The notes: generated by a model not told the origin, from the letters alone. DNA of 64,000 bases from Lysinibacillus telephonicus (GCF_003966145.1 NZ_RXNR01000011.1:27284-91283), one strand, 5' to 3'; shown: positions 1 through 9,437, counted from the first letter of the stretch. Numbers and translations are program-made.

Positions 1-419
1 ACAAGTCCAATACCGATAAAATTCATTGCAAGCTTACTATTTTCTTCTACAACAATTACATCGCACCCAAGTGCCAAACTAAATCCTAACCCTGCTGCAG
101 CACCTTGTATTTGAGCTACCGTCACCATCGGCAGTTGGTATAAAGCCAGTACCATTCGAGTTATGTAACCCATAATAATTTCAAAGTCGACTGGATCTCC
201 TGATGTCATCATCATTTTGATGTCTCCACCAGCTGAGAATATTTTTCCTTCTCCCTTTATTACTAAAATTTGAACTTCTGGATTGTCCTTCAAAAACTCA
301 AAACAATCAGCTAACTCCTGCATCATTAATAAATTCATTGCATTTGCTATTTTCGGTCTGTTAAACGTTAAAGTTGCACGTCTATCTGCAATATCAACTT
401 TTATCGTTTCATATGCCAC
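1..419 (-). CDS. Enoyl-CoA hydratase/isomerase family protein (3' part outside window)
   Basis: Crotonase-fold protein, probably acting on enoyl-CoA in fatty-acid or amino-acid degradation. The reading frame runs off the left edge, so only about 140 N-terminal residues are visible. They include the crotonase oxyanion-hole region FSAGGDIKMM and a second loop QIQGAAAGLGFSLALGCD. The start chosen is GTG at 419, preceded by a G-rich ribosome site (GGGGGTGG) at the right distance; translation begins MAYETIKVDIADRRATLTFN. It lies 71 bases downstream of the FAD-dehydrogenase gene on the same strand, with a perfect 14-bp palindrome between them that may be its operator. Substrate is unknown. Confidence 0.85.
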   Translation of the reverse strand, partial: MAYETIKVDIADRRATLTFNRPKIANAMNLLMMQELADCFEFLKDNPEVQILVIKGEGKIFSAGGDIKMMMTSGDPVDFEIIMGYITRMVLALYQLPMVTVAQIQGAAAGLGFSLALGCDVIVVEENSKLAMNFIGIGL

Positions 420-440
420 AAAGACCACCCCCAATTAATT

Positions 441-454
441 AATGAACGTTCATT
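441..454. promoter_or_regulatory. Perfect palindrome AATGAACGTTCATT, candidate TetR/FadR-type operator
   Basis: A 14-bp perfect palindrome sits 22 bases before the GTG of the enoyl-CoA hydratase. It resembles operators of TetR-type fatty-acid regulators of Firmicutes (B. subtilis FadR sites have TGAATGA/TCATTCA halves). The assignment is an inference from position and symmetry. Confidence 0.45.
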
Positions 455-490
455 CAGTAACTATATTCAATTTCTTGTTTCACTTTTCCT

Positions 491-2137
491 TTATTTACTT
501 AAATATTTCCCAACTTGTCTTCCTGTAAACAGGCATCCTCCAACAAAAGTACCCTCTAACGATCTGTAACCATGAACACCGCCTCCACCAAATCCACTCA
601 CCTCTCCCGCAGCAAATAATCCTTGAATTGGTTCTCCAGCTTCATTAAGCACTTGACCATTTAAGTTTGTTTGTAATCCACCCAACGTTTTTCGTGTTAA
701 AATATTTAGCCTAACAGCAATAAGCGGACCATTTTCAGGGGCAAGTAATTTATGCGGTTTAGCTACTCGAATTAATTTATCTCCCACATAATTTCTCGCA
801 CTTTGAATTGCCATCACTTGCAAATCTTTTGTAAATTTATTATCCATCTCTCTATCTCTTGCAAGAATCTGATCCTTAATCTTAATAAAATCAATTAGTT
901 CATTGCCCGCAAGTCTATTCATCCCATCCACTAAATCTTTTAAACTATCAGCAATGATAAAATCTTCACCATGGTCTTTAAATGCTTGCACAGGTACTGG
1001 AGGTCCTGGCAATACACGTTTTAATATTTGTTTTATACTCTTATTTGTAAGATCAGGATTTTGCTCAGAGCCAGATAAAGCAAATTCCTTTTCGATAATT
1101 TTTTCTGTTAATATGAACCAGGAATATTCATAACCTGTCTTTTGTATCGCTTCTAAAGTACTTAATGTATCAAAACCCGGAAAGTTAGGTGCATTAAATC
1201 GGTTTCCTAATGCGTCAAACCACATAGATGATGGACCGGGTAATATTCTTATCCCATGGTTTTTCCAAATCGGATTCCAATTTTTTAGTCCTTCTGTGTA
1301 ATGCCACATGCGATCTCGATTTACAATTCGCGCGCCAGTATTTGCAGATATTTTTAACATACTTCCATCTACATAAGCGGGCACTCCCGATACCATACTT
1401 TTAGGCGGCGTACCAAGTCTAGTTGGCCAGTTTTCTCGAACAAGCTCTAAATTCGCTCCTATTCCTCCACTTGCTACAATGACAGCATCTCCATAATATT
1501 CGAAATCAGAAATTTCTACTCTGGAACTTTCTTGTCCACGTTGAATAGAGCTTTCTTCAAGAATTTTTCCTCGAATTCCGACAACTGAGCCATTCGTTGT
1601 AAGAAGTTCATCCACTTTATGCCGTGGTTTATACTGAATTTTCCCAACTTCTACAGCTTGCTCTACTTTTTTTGCAAAAGGCTCGACAAGTCCTGGGCCT
1701 GTTCCCCATACGATATGAAAACGAGGAACAGAGTTTCCATGCCCTCCTGCCAAAGAGCCACCTCTTTCTGCCCAACCTACAACAGGAAAAAATTTAATTC
1801 CAAGCGACTTTAACCATTGGTACTTTTCACCGGCTGCAAAATCAACATACGCCTTCGCCCACTGATATCCCCATTTATCTTCATCATCTAATCGATCAAA
1901 CCCTGCAGTTCCCAGCCAATCTTGCCAAGCCAGCTCTTTGCTGTCTTTTATTCCAAGTCTTCTCTGTTCAGGTGAATCAACTAAAAATAATCCTCCAAAT
2001 GACCAAAAGGCTTGCCCACCAATTGAATTTGCCGGTTCTTGATCAACAATTAATACATTTTTATTTGCGTCAATTAACTCACATGCCGCTGTCAATCCCG
2101 CAAGTCCAGCCCCAACAATAATGACATCATATTTCAC
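491..2137 (-). CDS. FAD-binding dehydrogenase (COG3573-like, fumarate reductase/ketosteroid dehydrogenase superfamily)
   Basis: Predicted flavoprotein oxidoreductase of 548 residues. The N-terminal Rossmann motif GAGLAGLTAACEL (residues about 9-21) binds FAD, and the C-terminal GLFAAGEVSGFGGGGVHGYR is the second FAD-contact region typical of the succinate dehydrogenase/fumarate reductase flavoprotein superfamily. Length matches bacterial 'FAD-binding dehydrogenases' related to 3-ketosteroid dehydrogenases. The ATG at 2137 follows AAAGGGGTGG. No signal peptide or membrane segment is seen, so it is cytosolic. The neighbour downstream is an enoyl-CoA hydratase, which hints at acyl-chain or steroid-like substrate oxidation, but the real substrate cannot be told from sequence. 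Confidence 0.85.
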   Translation of the reverse strand: MKYDVIIVGAGLAGLTAACELIDANKNVLIVDQEPANSIGGQAFWSFGGLFLVDSPEQRRLGIKDSKELAWQDWLGTAGFDRLDDEDKWGYQWAKAYVDFAAGEKYQWLKSLGIKFFPVVGWAERGGSLAGGHGNSVPRFHIVWGTGPGLVEPFAKKVEQAVEVGKIQYKPRHKVDELLTTNGSVVGIRGKILEESSIQRGQESSRVEISDFEYYGDAVIVASGGIGANLELVRENWPTRLGTPPKSMVSGVPAYVDGSMLKISANTGARIVNRDRMWHYTEGLKNWNPIWKNHGIRILPGPSSMWFDALGNRFNAPNFPGFDTLSTLEAIQKTGYEYSWFILTEKIIEKEFALSGSEQNPDLTNKSIKQILKRVLPGPPVPVQAFKDHGEDFIIADSLKDLVDGMNRLAGNELIDFIKIKDQILARDREMDNKFTKDLQVMAIQSARNYVGDKLIRVAKPHKLLAPENGPLIAVRLNILTRKTLGGLQTNLNGQVLNEAGEPIQGLFAAGEVSGFGGGGVHGYRSLEGTFVGGCLFTGRQVGKYLSK

Positions 2138-2371
2138 ACTTCCACCCCTTTGTAAAAGTTAATATAAAACTTCTTGATTCCCTTTTTATTTCCCTTTAAT
2201 TGCAAGTTATTTTTTTGTTCATGTTATAAAGCTATCATTCGCTTTATTCACAAAGTTACTGAACATTTTTCTAACGAGAATTTTTGATATAATCGCTATA
2301 ATATTCTGATTTCTCAACAGGAAATCACAACCGTGATAGTCATTTTCGAAAAATTAGAAAAACTCTATTAT

Positions 2372-2408
2372 ACGAACTTTATTCGCATTTAAATTGTTTA
2401 ATGTTCGT
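2372..2408. repeat. Separated inverted repeat ACGAAC-N25-GTTCGT upstream of the serA promoter
   Basis: Six-base arms ACGAAC (2372-2377) and GTTCGT (2403-2408) face each other about 60 bases upstream of the -35 box. They look like the CGAAC cores of paired PurBoxes, but the gap is two to three bases longer than the usual PurR arrangement, so this is only a weak candidate. Confidence 0.25.
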
Positions 2409-2467
2409 GTTTTTAACGTTTACTTAAGCGTTTTCATAAGGAATTTTAATTTTTTTATTAAAATCTG

Positions 2468-2497
2468 TTGACAAAGCTGAACAATTGGGATTATGAT
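2468..2497 (+). promoter_or_regulatory. SigA-type promoter of the serA leader
   Basis: TTGACA at 2468-2473 and TATGAT at 2492-2497 are separated by 18 bases. Transcription would start near 2504, just before the T-box structure. This is the best consensus promoter in the intergenic region. Confidence 0.8.
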
Positions 2498-2509
2498 GTT
2501 AACAATTAA

Positions 2510-2795
2510 ATCAACGAAAAAATATTATGACGGAGACATGCTCCTTCATTTGGAATCTAAAGAGAGCTGATGGTTGGTGTAAATCAGCGTTTTCAATGAC
2601 TGTAGTTCCACTCCCGAATTGATAGGCGGAAATTGTAGTATGCCATATCCGAATCATGCACGTTACGCATTTGCTTTCGAGGTTGTTTGAAATATTTATT
2701 GTATTTCAGCAACGAAAAAGGGTGGTACCGCGTAAGTAATGTTAAGTTAGCCTTTCGCCCCTTACATAATTGTAGGGAGTGAAAGGCTTTTTATA
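2510..2795 (+). ncRNA. T-box leader of serA with terminator
   Basis: A tRNA-sensing T-box riboswitch. Stem I shows the AG-bulge region AGAGAGCTGATGG followed by GGTGTAAATCAGC (about 2561-2588). The diagnostic T-box AGGGTGGTACCGCG is at 2719-2732. A strong terminator follows (AGCCTTTC paired with GAAAGGCT, then a T run to about 2793). Uncharged cognate tRNA would stabilise the antiterminator and turn on serA. The specifier codon could not be assigned safely; serine triplets AGT (2604-2606) and TCC (2607-2609, 2612-2614) lie in the expected segment, so serine is the likely amino acid. Confidence 0.93.
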
Positions 2796-2888
2796 TTTAT
2801 TACCCTTTCCACAAGATGAGCTAGTGGTTTAGGTACAAAATTATCAAAATTATTTGGAAAAATTATTTTTAAAGGAGAGTTTTAATCA

Positions 2889-4508
2889 ATGGTAACAAAA
2901 ACTACAACTGCAACTAATGTAATTAACGTATTTATCGCTGACCCGTTAAGTGAAGATGGTATTTTCCCTCTTCGTCAGGAAACTGGACTAAACTTAAATG
3001 TCATTATAGATACAGGTCTTACAGCAGAACAATTAATCGCAAAAATCGAAGACATACATGTTTTACTTGTACGCAGCCAAACAAAAGTTACTCGTGAAAT
3101 TATTGAAGCTGCTAAAAATTTAAAATTAATTGGTCGTGCGGGTGTTGGTGTTGATAATATCGACTTAGCTGCTGCAACTGAACATGGGATCATCGTAGTT
3201 AACGCACCAGATGGAAACACAAACTCTGCGGCAGAACATACAATTGCAATGATGACGTCTCTTGCTCGCCACATTCCTCAAGCTTATAATTCATTAAAAA
3301 ATGGTAAGTGGGATCGTAAATCTTATGTTGGGGTTGAGCTTAAAAATAAAACTTTAGGTGTTGTTGGTTTCGGCCGTATCGGTGCAGAAGTTGCTTACCG
3401 CGCTAAAGGTCAACGTATGGAAGTGATGGCATATGACCCATTCTTAACAGAAGAACGTGCGAAAGAACTTGGCGTAACAAAAGCAACAGTTGAAGAAATT
3501 TGCGAAGCTGCAGATTTTATTACAGTGCATACTCCATTATTACCTGAAACACGCAACTTAATTAACAAAGAAAAATTCGCTATGATGAAAGATGGCGTAC
3601 GTATTATTAACTGTGCTCGTGGTGGTATTATTAACGAAGATGACCTATACGATGCAATCGTAGAAGGAAAAGTAGCAGGTGCAGCCCTTGACGTATTCGT
3701 TGAAGAGCCTGCAACAGATCACAAACTATTAACGTTGCCGCAAGTAATTGCTACACCACATTTAGGTGCGTCAACAATTGAAGCTCAAGAATCTGTAGCA
3801 GTTGACGTCTCTAACGACATTATTAAATTCTTCAAAACAGGCACTGTAACAAACCCAGTTAATATGCCGTCAATTCCAAAAGAATTGCTTGCACAAGTAG
3901 AGCCATTCTTTGAATTAGCTGAAAAATTAGGAGCATTTTTATCTCAAGTTACTGCTGGCCCAGTAAAAGAAATCAACATTTCATATGCTGGTGAAGTTGC
4001 AAATTATGATGTTCGCCCGCTAACTGCAAACGGATTAAAAGGGCTATTAAAGAAAAACCATGGCGAACACGTAAACGATGTGAATGCACGCTACTTATCT
4101 GAGCGTGTTGGCATTAAAATTAATGAACATAAAACAACAACAGCAAAAGGCTTCACTAACTTAATTACAGTTGAAGTAAAAACTGAAAACGAAGTGCATT
4201 CAGTAGCTGGTACATTACTGAATGGTTTAGGTGCTCGTATCGTAAAAGTTGAAAACTATGTAGTAGACGTGATTCCACAAGGTCACTTATTATACATTAA
4301 AAACACTGACAAACCAGGTGCAATCGGGCGTGTAGCAACAAAGCTGGCTGAAAAAGAGATTAACATCGCAACAATGCAAGTAGGACGTGATCAAGTAGGC
4401 GGTACAGCTGTAATGATGCTTACAATTGATAATGAAGTTACGGCATTAGACTTGGAATATGTTGCTCAACTTGAAAATATTGATGAAGTAAAAGCAATTA
4501 CATTATAA
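2889..4508 (+). CDS. serA: D-3-phosphoglycerate dehydrogenase
   Basis: First enzyme of serine biosynthesis, oxidising 3-phosphoglycerate to 3-phosphohydroxypyruvate with NAD+. The 539-residue protein has the substrate domain, the NAD motif GVVGFGRIG (about 157-165), the dehydrogenase signature around [14 protein letters not shown], the catalytic His in TPHLGAST, an intervening domain, and a C-terminal ACT domain ([17 protein letters not shown] onward) for serine feedback. Length is that of the long Bacillus-type SerA. ATG at 2889 follows AAAGGAG. It stands alone behind the T-box leader and is closed by a terminator, so regulation is by tRNA charging plus allostery. Confidence 0.97.
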   Translation: MVTKTTTATNVINVFIADPLSEDGIFPLRQETGLNLNVIIDTGLTAEQLIAKIEDIHVLLVRSQTKVTREIIEAAKNLKLIGRAGVGVDNIDLAAATEHGIIVVNAPDGNTNSAAEHTIAMMTSLARHIPQAYNSLKNGKWDRKSYVGVELKNKTLGVVGFGRIGAEVAYRAKGQRMEVMAYDPFLTEERAKELGVTKATVEEICEAADFITVHTPLLPETRNLINKEKFAMMKDGVRIINCARGGIINEDDLYDAIVEGKVAGAALDVFVEEPATDHKLLTLPQVIATPHLGASTIEAQESVAVDVSNDIIKFFKTGTVTNPVNMPSIPKELLAQVEPFFELAEKLGAFLSQVTAGPVKEINISYAGEVANYDVRPLTANGLKGLLKKNHGEHVNDVNARYLSERVGIKINEHKTTTAKGFTNLITVEVKTENEVHSVAGTLLNGLGARIVKVENYVVDVIPQGHLLYIKNTDKPGAIGRVATKLAEKEINIATMQVGRDQVGGTAVMMLTIDNEVTALDLEYVAQLENIDEVKAITL

Positions 4509-4527
4509 CTTTATATTAAATCGGTTA

Positions 4528-4560
4528 AGAGCCACGCATATATTGCTGGCTCTCTTTTTA
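4528..4560 (+). terminator. Rho-independent terminator of serA
   Basis: AGAGCCA (4528-4534) pairs with TGGCTCT (4547-4553), followed by CTTTTT. Confidence 0.85.
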
Positions 4561-4658
4561 TTGGCTCAATAAGTTTGGTATGAATACATAAATTTTCTTT
4601 CTAAGAGCAAAATAAATGAAATGTATGCAAAGAGAAACAAAAAAGGGGAAACAAAAAA

Positions 4659-5950
4659 TTGTTTGATAATCAATCAAAACAGCATCAACAATTAGAACAA
4701 AATTCTCTTCTAAAGAAAAAAAGCATTGACCCTAATTTAGAAAGTACAATTGAAATTTTAAAAACGATTTATTCCATACCTTTAAATAGTGATATAAAAA
4801 TCCGCAACATTTTAATTGGCGGTTTAAACAAAAAAGCCTCAATTATTTATATTAGTACAATTTCAGATTCTAAAATAATTGAGAAACAAGTTATTGAGCC
4901 TTTACTTTCAAACAATGATGATTCTAAAGATATAGAAAATATCGTCTCCGCTCAATCAATTAAAACCTTTGAAAAAATTGAAGATGTGCTGTCGGAAATA
5001 AATAAAGGAAATGCAGCACTTCTTGTAGATGGATATTCGGAAGCCTTTCTAATTGGCTCCAGCAACTTTCAAGGCAGAGCTATTGAAAAAACAGAGAATG
5101 AGGTTGTTTTAAAAGGTCCCAAAGAAGCGTTTAATGAAAAAGGCAGCACGAACATCTCATTAATCAGGAAAAAAATTAAGAGTGAAAATCTTGTTGTTGA
5201 AGTAATTACTGTCTCCCAAACTTCAAAAAATGAATTGTATATAGTTTATAAGAAAGATTTAGTTAATAATGAATTGCTAAATACTATTAAAGAAAAAGTT
5301 AATTCCATAGAAGTCGATTCAATTCAAAATCTTTCATTAATGGAACAATATATTGAAGAACGTAAAAATTCCATTTTCCCAACCATTTTATATACTGAAA
5401 GACCTGACCGAGCAGCTTCATTTATTGAAGATGGCTTCATCGTTTTATTGATGGAAAATTCCCCATCTTCTTTGGTGCTGCCCGCTACCTTTTGGTCATT
5501 TTTCCATACTTCCGAGGACTACTATTTGAGATTCTTATACGGAAATTTTATAAGAATTTTACGGTTACTTGCATTATTAATCACTTTATTTATCCATTTC
5601 ATGAGGCTATCCGATATATTCAATTCGGTTTTTTAACTAATGTGGAATCCTTGTTTTTCCCTTTTTGGCTACTTTCTACTTTTACACGCTTTGCGTTTTA
5701 TTTTTATATTAGCTCTTTACTTTTTGGAACGATATTTAAAATACGCCAGTTTGAATATATCATCCCTACATTGGCAACCGTAACCGTACTTTTAGGCTCA
5801 ATACCAGAGACTCCAACTTTCTCTATTTTTTATTTAAGAGTAGCTCTTCTACACACCGCAACTCCTATATTTTTGTTATTACCCTTCCTATTATGGGTTT
5901 TGGCAAAACTGAAAGGGGATGTTAAACCTGAAAAAACAAAAACCTCTTAG
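4659..5950 (+). pseudogene. Fused remnant of GerA-type germinant receptor A and B genes
   Basis: The first frame (TTG at 4659, site AAAAGGGG) encodes the N-terminal hydrophilic domain of a GerAA-family protein: VVLKGPKEAFNEKGSTNISLIRKKI and PTILYTERPDRAA are family hallmarks. It stops at 5636 after 325 residues, just after the first membrane segment, instead of about 500. From about 5591 the +2 frame continues as the C-terminal third of a GerAB-type permease (YPFHEAIRYIQFGF onward, three to four membrane segments, ending at 5950). About 190 residues of A and more than 200 of B are missing. A deletion of roughly 1.3 kb with a frame change explains this. The C and D genes downstream are intact. 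Confidence 0.85.
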
Positions 5951-7181
5951 TAAAATTATTTATTTCTTATTTCTATTGCTAATCCTAAGTGGATGCTGGG
6001 ATCAAACAAAAATAGATGAAAGAGCATATGTAATTGCCATCGGTTTAGATAAAGGCGATAATGAAAATCAAATTAAAATTACTTATTTAATTACAAATCC
6101 AGAGCTTTCAAAGCAAGAAGGGGGCTCAAGTAACGAACCGCCACGAGAAATTATTACATTCCAAACAAACGATTTGATATCTGCCAAAGATATGGCAAAT
6201 ACTGTAGTTGCAAAAGAAATAACATATAGCCAATTAGGTGTCTTTTTAGTATCAGAGGAATTAGCAAAGGACAAGGATTTAATAAGATGCATGTATGATG
6301 CTACAAAAGATAGAGAAATTAAACGTAGTACACGTTTTATCGTAACAAAAGAAAATGCAAGTGATTTCTTAAAAGAAAATCAACCTAAACTCGAGACAAG
6401 AATCCATAAATATTTTGAATTAATACTTGATGATGGCATCGAAAAGGGCTATATACCTGATTCAAGACTTTACGGATATTTTAGGATAACCGAAGCAGAT
6501 GCCGATCTCTATTTAGCAATTTATGGAACAACCGAGAGGAATAATTCCGGAAAAAACCATGGTGATGAAGATCAATTTTTAGCAGGAGAGTTGATAACAG
6601 AAGGACAAACAAATAATACTCAATTTAGCGGATCAGCTGTTTTTAAGGAAGGTAAAATGGTTGGAAAACTAAATAGTGAAGAAACACGGCTTTCTACCAT
6701 ATTAAATGAATCTTTAAATGCAGAAGATATGTTAACAACATTTCCTGATCCATTTAATGAAAAGTATCGAATTACCACCAGAATTATGAAGAAAAGTAAA
6801 AATAAAGTGAAAATGAACTTAAAAAACGGAACTCCTACTATTGACGTTACTATTCCACTTTATATTGAAGTTTTATCAAACCACAGCATGGTTAACTATG
6901 CAAAAAACAAAGAAAAAAGAGATTACTTAAAGAAATATTTAGATGACAGAATAACAAGTAAATTTAATAATCTTGTAAAGAGAACGCAGGAGGAATTTAA
7001 AGGTCAACCATTTGGTTGGTCGCTAATAGGAAGGAAGGAATTCTTGACAATTCCAGAATATGATAATTTTGACTGGGTGAAAACATATCCAAGTATGAAA
7101 GTAAATATTTCAGTAGAAATCAAGTTTGGCGAGTTCGGTCGTCAAAGTGAACTGCCAGATTTACAAGAAGTGAGAGATTAA
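5919..7181 (+). CDS. Ger(x)C-family spore germination lipoprotein
   Basis: Third subunit of a GerA-type germinant receptor, normally anchored at the outer face of the spore inner membrane. The 420-residue protein has a lipoprotein signal with lipobox LILSGC followed by WDQ, the hallmark start of GerAC proteins, and a family-typical C-terminal domain. The ATG at 5919 overlaps the end of the B remnant by 32 bases, as in intact ger operons. Because the upstream A and B genes are broken, this subunit can work only if it partners another receptor; it may be on its way to decay but shows no stop or frameshift. Confidence 0.88.
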   Translation: MLNLKKQKPLSKIIYFLFLLLILSGCWDQTKIDERAYVIAIGLDKGDNENQIKITYLITNPELSKQEGGSSNEPPREIITFQTNDLISAKDMANTVVAKEITYSQLGVFLVSEELAKDKDLIRCMYDATKDREIKRSTRFIVTKENASDFLKENQPKLETRIHKYFELILDDGIEKGYIPDSRLYGYFRITEADADLYLAIYGTTERNNSGKNHGDEDQFLAGELITEGQTNNTQFSGSAVFKEGKMVGKLNSEETRLSTILNESLNAEDMLTTFPDPFNEKYRITTRIMKKSKNKVKMNLKNGTPTIDVTIPLYIEVLSNHSMVNYAKNKEKRDYLKKYLDDRITSKFNNLVKRTQEEFKGQPFGWSLIGRKEFLTIPEYDNFDWVKTYPSMKVNISVEIKFGEFGRQSELPDLQEVRD

Positions 7182-7183
7182 AT

Positions 7184-7348
7184 TTGAATGTATTCATTTG
7201 GGTAATCATAATGATAATGTTAATTTATTCGGTTGGTTTTTCAATTACGCTTTGGAAAGAAAAAAATAAAGTAGGCTCAATTGCAGTTTTTATTTTAGCT
7301 CTACTTATTGCAATCATTCCGCTTTTCACAAATATTAGTATTGAGTAA
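7184..7348 (+). CDS. Small two-TM germination operon protein (GerD-like fourth gene)
   Basis: A 54-residue protein starting at TTG 7184, two bases after the stop of the Ger(x)C gene, with AAGAAGTGAGAG as ribosome site. It begins MNVFIWVIIMIMLIYSVGFS and has a second hydrophobic stretch IAVFILALLIAIIPLF, so two membrane segments joined by a short charged loop (WKEKNK). Many ger operons carry such a small two-TM protein that modulates receptor function. The intact ger operon at 52020 has a counterpart in the same relative position, which supports this one. Confidence 0.65.
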   Translation: MNVFIWVIIMIMLIYSVGFSITLWKEKNKVGSIAVFILALLIAIIPLFTNISIE

Positions 7349-7448
7349 TAGGAAAGTGCGAAACGCTTTGTTAAAGATTAATTTTCTTATTAAGTTGTAA
7401 AGGTAAAAATTTAGAAGATTTTCGTTTATTCCGTGGAACACAAATTAC

Positions 7449-7506
7449 CTCGGGGGCTGTGCTTCTTCCGTGAACACTCTTTAAAAAATTTTATACTTCT
7501 TCTTTA
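7449..7506 (+). repeat. Solo end of a dispersed intergenic repeat
   Basis: The segment CGGGGGCTGTGCTTCTTCC followed by GTGAACACTC, TTTAAAAAATTTTATACTTC closely matches the right end of the longer element at 31161-31380. It looks like a truncated copy of the same dispersed repeat. Confidence 0.6.
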
Positions 7507-7508
7507 AT

Positions 7509-7555
7509 AAAACAGCGAAATGACTATTATCTCATCATTTCGCTTTGTTGTTTTT
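7509..7555. terminator. Bidirectional terminator between germination locus and HAD gene
   Basis: AACAGCGAAATGA pairs with TCATTTCGCTTTGTT, with A and T runs on both flanks, so it can end both convergent transcripts. Confidence 0.8.
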
Positions 7556-8342
7556 ATAGACTTTTTAGAAGCTCTTTAAATTCAGTTAATGATTTTACTT
7601 CGTATGTTGGAGTAACTTGTGAGTTGTTCATATTTCCTTCTCGATTAATCCACACGTTTTTCATGCCAACTCGAGAGGAGCCTAAAATATCCGTATTTAA
7701 ATTATCCCCGACCATAATTCCTTCACTTGCAGTAATACCTGCTTTGTCCATCATAAATTCGAACAACGATGCATCTGGCTTCCCTTTACCAAAATCACCT
7801 GAAATAATAATATGATCAAAATACGGTACAATTCCCGGGGTAATTTCTAATTTTAAATTTTGCAAGCTTGGCGCTCCATTTGTTAATAGTACTAATTGAT
7901 AATTTCCTTTTAACGCATCTAATACTGCAAAAGTATCTTCATATACAAAAGGTGATTTTTTGCGCTCTTCAACAAAGTGTTCTCCTAGTTCAGCACCAAG
8001 TTGAGCATTGTCTATACCTAAAGCATTTAGTCCATTTGTCCAAGCATTTTTTCGGTACTCTGGAACAATTCCCTTCATCTTCTGAAATGAATCAGTTGGA
8101 TCATCAAAAGTTCCCCAAAGCCCTTCGAAAGGATTAATTCCAATTAATACAGTGTAATCATATATTTCATATGATTCATAAAGGCGTCGAGCCTCTTGTC
8201 GAACCGCTTCTTCTAATTTTGCCGGGTCTACATCACATTTGAGTGCTGCATAATCACACGTTTTCTCAAAAGCTGTTTTTATACTTTTTTTATCCCATAA
8301 TAATGTATCGTCTAAATCAAATATGATGGTATTTATTGACAT
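7554..8342 (-). CDS. HAD-family hydrolase (class IA, YjjG/YsaA-like)
   Basis: Predicted phosphatase of 262 residues. Motif I FDLDDTLLWD gives the nucleophile Asp and the acid/base Asp, motif II LLTNG the Ser/Thr-type residue, motif III lies at GKGKPDASLF, and motif IV MVGDNLNTDI holds the Mg-binding acidic pair. A helical cap sits between motifs I and II, as in subclass IA. Candidate roles are dephosphorylation of pyrimidine nucleotides (YjjG-like) or other small phosphates. It is a single gene, oriented convergently to the germination locus; an association with serine synthesis through nearby serA is possible but unproven. Confidence 0.85.
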   Translation of the reverse strand: MSINTIIFDLDDTLLWDKKSIKTAFEKTCDYAALKCDVDPAKLEEAVRQEARRLYESYEIYDYTVLIGINPFEGLWGTFDDPTDSFQKMKGIVPEYRKNAWTNGLNALGIDNAQLGAELGEHFVEERKKSPFVYEDTFAVLDALKGNYQLVLLTNGAPSLQNLKLEITPGIVPYFDHIIISGDFGKGKPDASLFEFMMDKAGITASEGIMVGDNLNTDILGSSRVGMKNVWINREGNMNNSQVTPTYEVKSLTEFKELLKSL

Positions 8343-8440
8343 TTCAAATTCTCCTATGTATTTTTATAGTATTCTTATATTTATTTTAACATATTTTCAG
8401 AATTGTTAGGATAACCGTTAAAGTTTCGTTATAATAAAGA

Positions 8441-8675
8441 TGTCGTCTGATTCGAGACGACAGTTTTCTACGAAAATGGCTGTACCATCTCAGGAGCAGT
8501 GTTTATAGTTTTCCCTTTGTGAACAGCTTTTGGAAAAAAGTCATACTACACACTCCTGTATGCATAAAATACCTTTGTGCCAATCGGGGACCGGTAAATT
8601 AACTTTAGATGCTCGTTGGCATACGCTAGCCATTATTCAAAAATTTTATTTTTTTCAAATAAGGAGAGGGATTCT
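8441..8675 (+). other. Structured untranslated region before the YvbH-like gene
   Basis: This 330-base gap between divergent genes holds a perfect 8-bp hairpin (TGTCGTCT/AGACGACA, 8441-8462), a stretch resembling the dispersed repeat (TTGTGAACAGC near 8518), and TGCCAA (8578-8583) facing TTGGCA (8616-8621). A TATAAT at 8430-8435 lies just upstream. No known riboswitch consensus was recognised. Confidence 0.35.
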
Positions 8676-9290
8676 ATGTTAAAAAAGTTTGCTTCAGATG
8701 CACTTGGACTATCGGATATTGGGAAAGTAATTGAACCACAAGACTACGATAAAACTGAATCAGATGATTATGTATTGCATGAAAAAGGAGAAAAAATTTA
8801 TTTTCTAATCAAAACAAAAGCAGACGAATATTGCTTTACAAACTATGCACTAATCCACGTTGATGGAGATTCTGCTGTCAGCAAAAAGCGTACTTTAAGA
8901 CGCTATGATTATAAATTCAACACAATCCGCAATGTCTCTCTTGAAACAGCAGGAACAATCGATCTTGATGTTGAGATTAAATTTACGATTGGAGAAACTC
9001 CATTAAGTCTCGATATTAACAAAAACTATGCTGAGAAGATTAGAGATTTATATAAAAGTTTAATTACAATTGAACGCATCATGAGAGAAAACGAGAAAAA
9101 TAGAAATTATGCATTAGATAGCTTAGAGTATGCGACAAGAAGTCTTGCAACAACAGGTCATGGGCAAACATCCCCAGCTGATTCGTTTAAATCAATCGTC
9201 GAGTTTACAAATACATGGTTGCAAGAAAATAGTAAAACATACAATACTGAAGATTTTGGCGACATATTTGATTTATTTATTAAAAACTAA
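8676..9290 (+). CDS. PH-domain protein, YvbH-like
   Basis: A 204-residue soluble protein resembling B. subtilis YvbH: an N-terminal bacterial pleckstrin-homology domain (about residues 10-120, YVLHEKGEKIYFLIKTKADEY to LSLDINKNYAEKI) followed by an oligomerisation helix region. The start is ATG 8676 (MLKKFASDALGL), chosen for the strong AAGGAGAGGG site six bases upstream; an in-frame start further upstream lacks a ribosome site. Function of the family is unknown. It is a monocistronic gene closed by a clear terminator. Confidence 0.8.
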   Translation: MLKKFASDALGLSDIGKVIEPQDYDKTESDDYVLHEKGEKIYFLIKTKADEYCFTNYALIHVDGDSAVSKKRTLRRYDYKFNTIRNVSLETAGTIDLDVEIKFTIGETPLSLDINKNYAEKIRDLYKSLITIERIMRENEKNRNYALDSLEYATRSLATTGHGQTSPADSFKSIVEFTNTWLQENSKTYNTEDFGDIFDLFIKN

Positions 9291-9303
9291 TCTTTAATGA
9301 ATA

Positions 9304-9340
9304 TCCCAAAGGTTTACTATGAAACCTTTGGGATTTTTTT
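9304..9340 (+). terminator. Terminator of YvbH-like gene
   Basis: TCCCAAAGGTTT pairs with AAACCTTTGGGA, followed by seven T. Confidence 0.9.
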
Positions 9341-9437
9341 AATATAACTAATAAGAGTAAAATTTATTAATAAAAATTTATAATACGATAACTATTTGCC
9401 TAAACTATTACAGAAATTTCTGTTAATGGAGGTAGTT

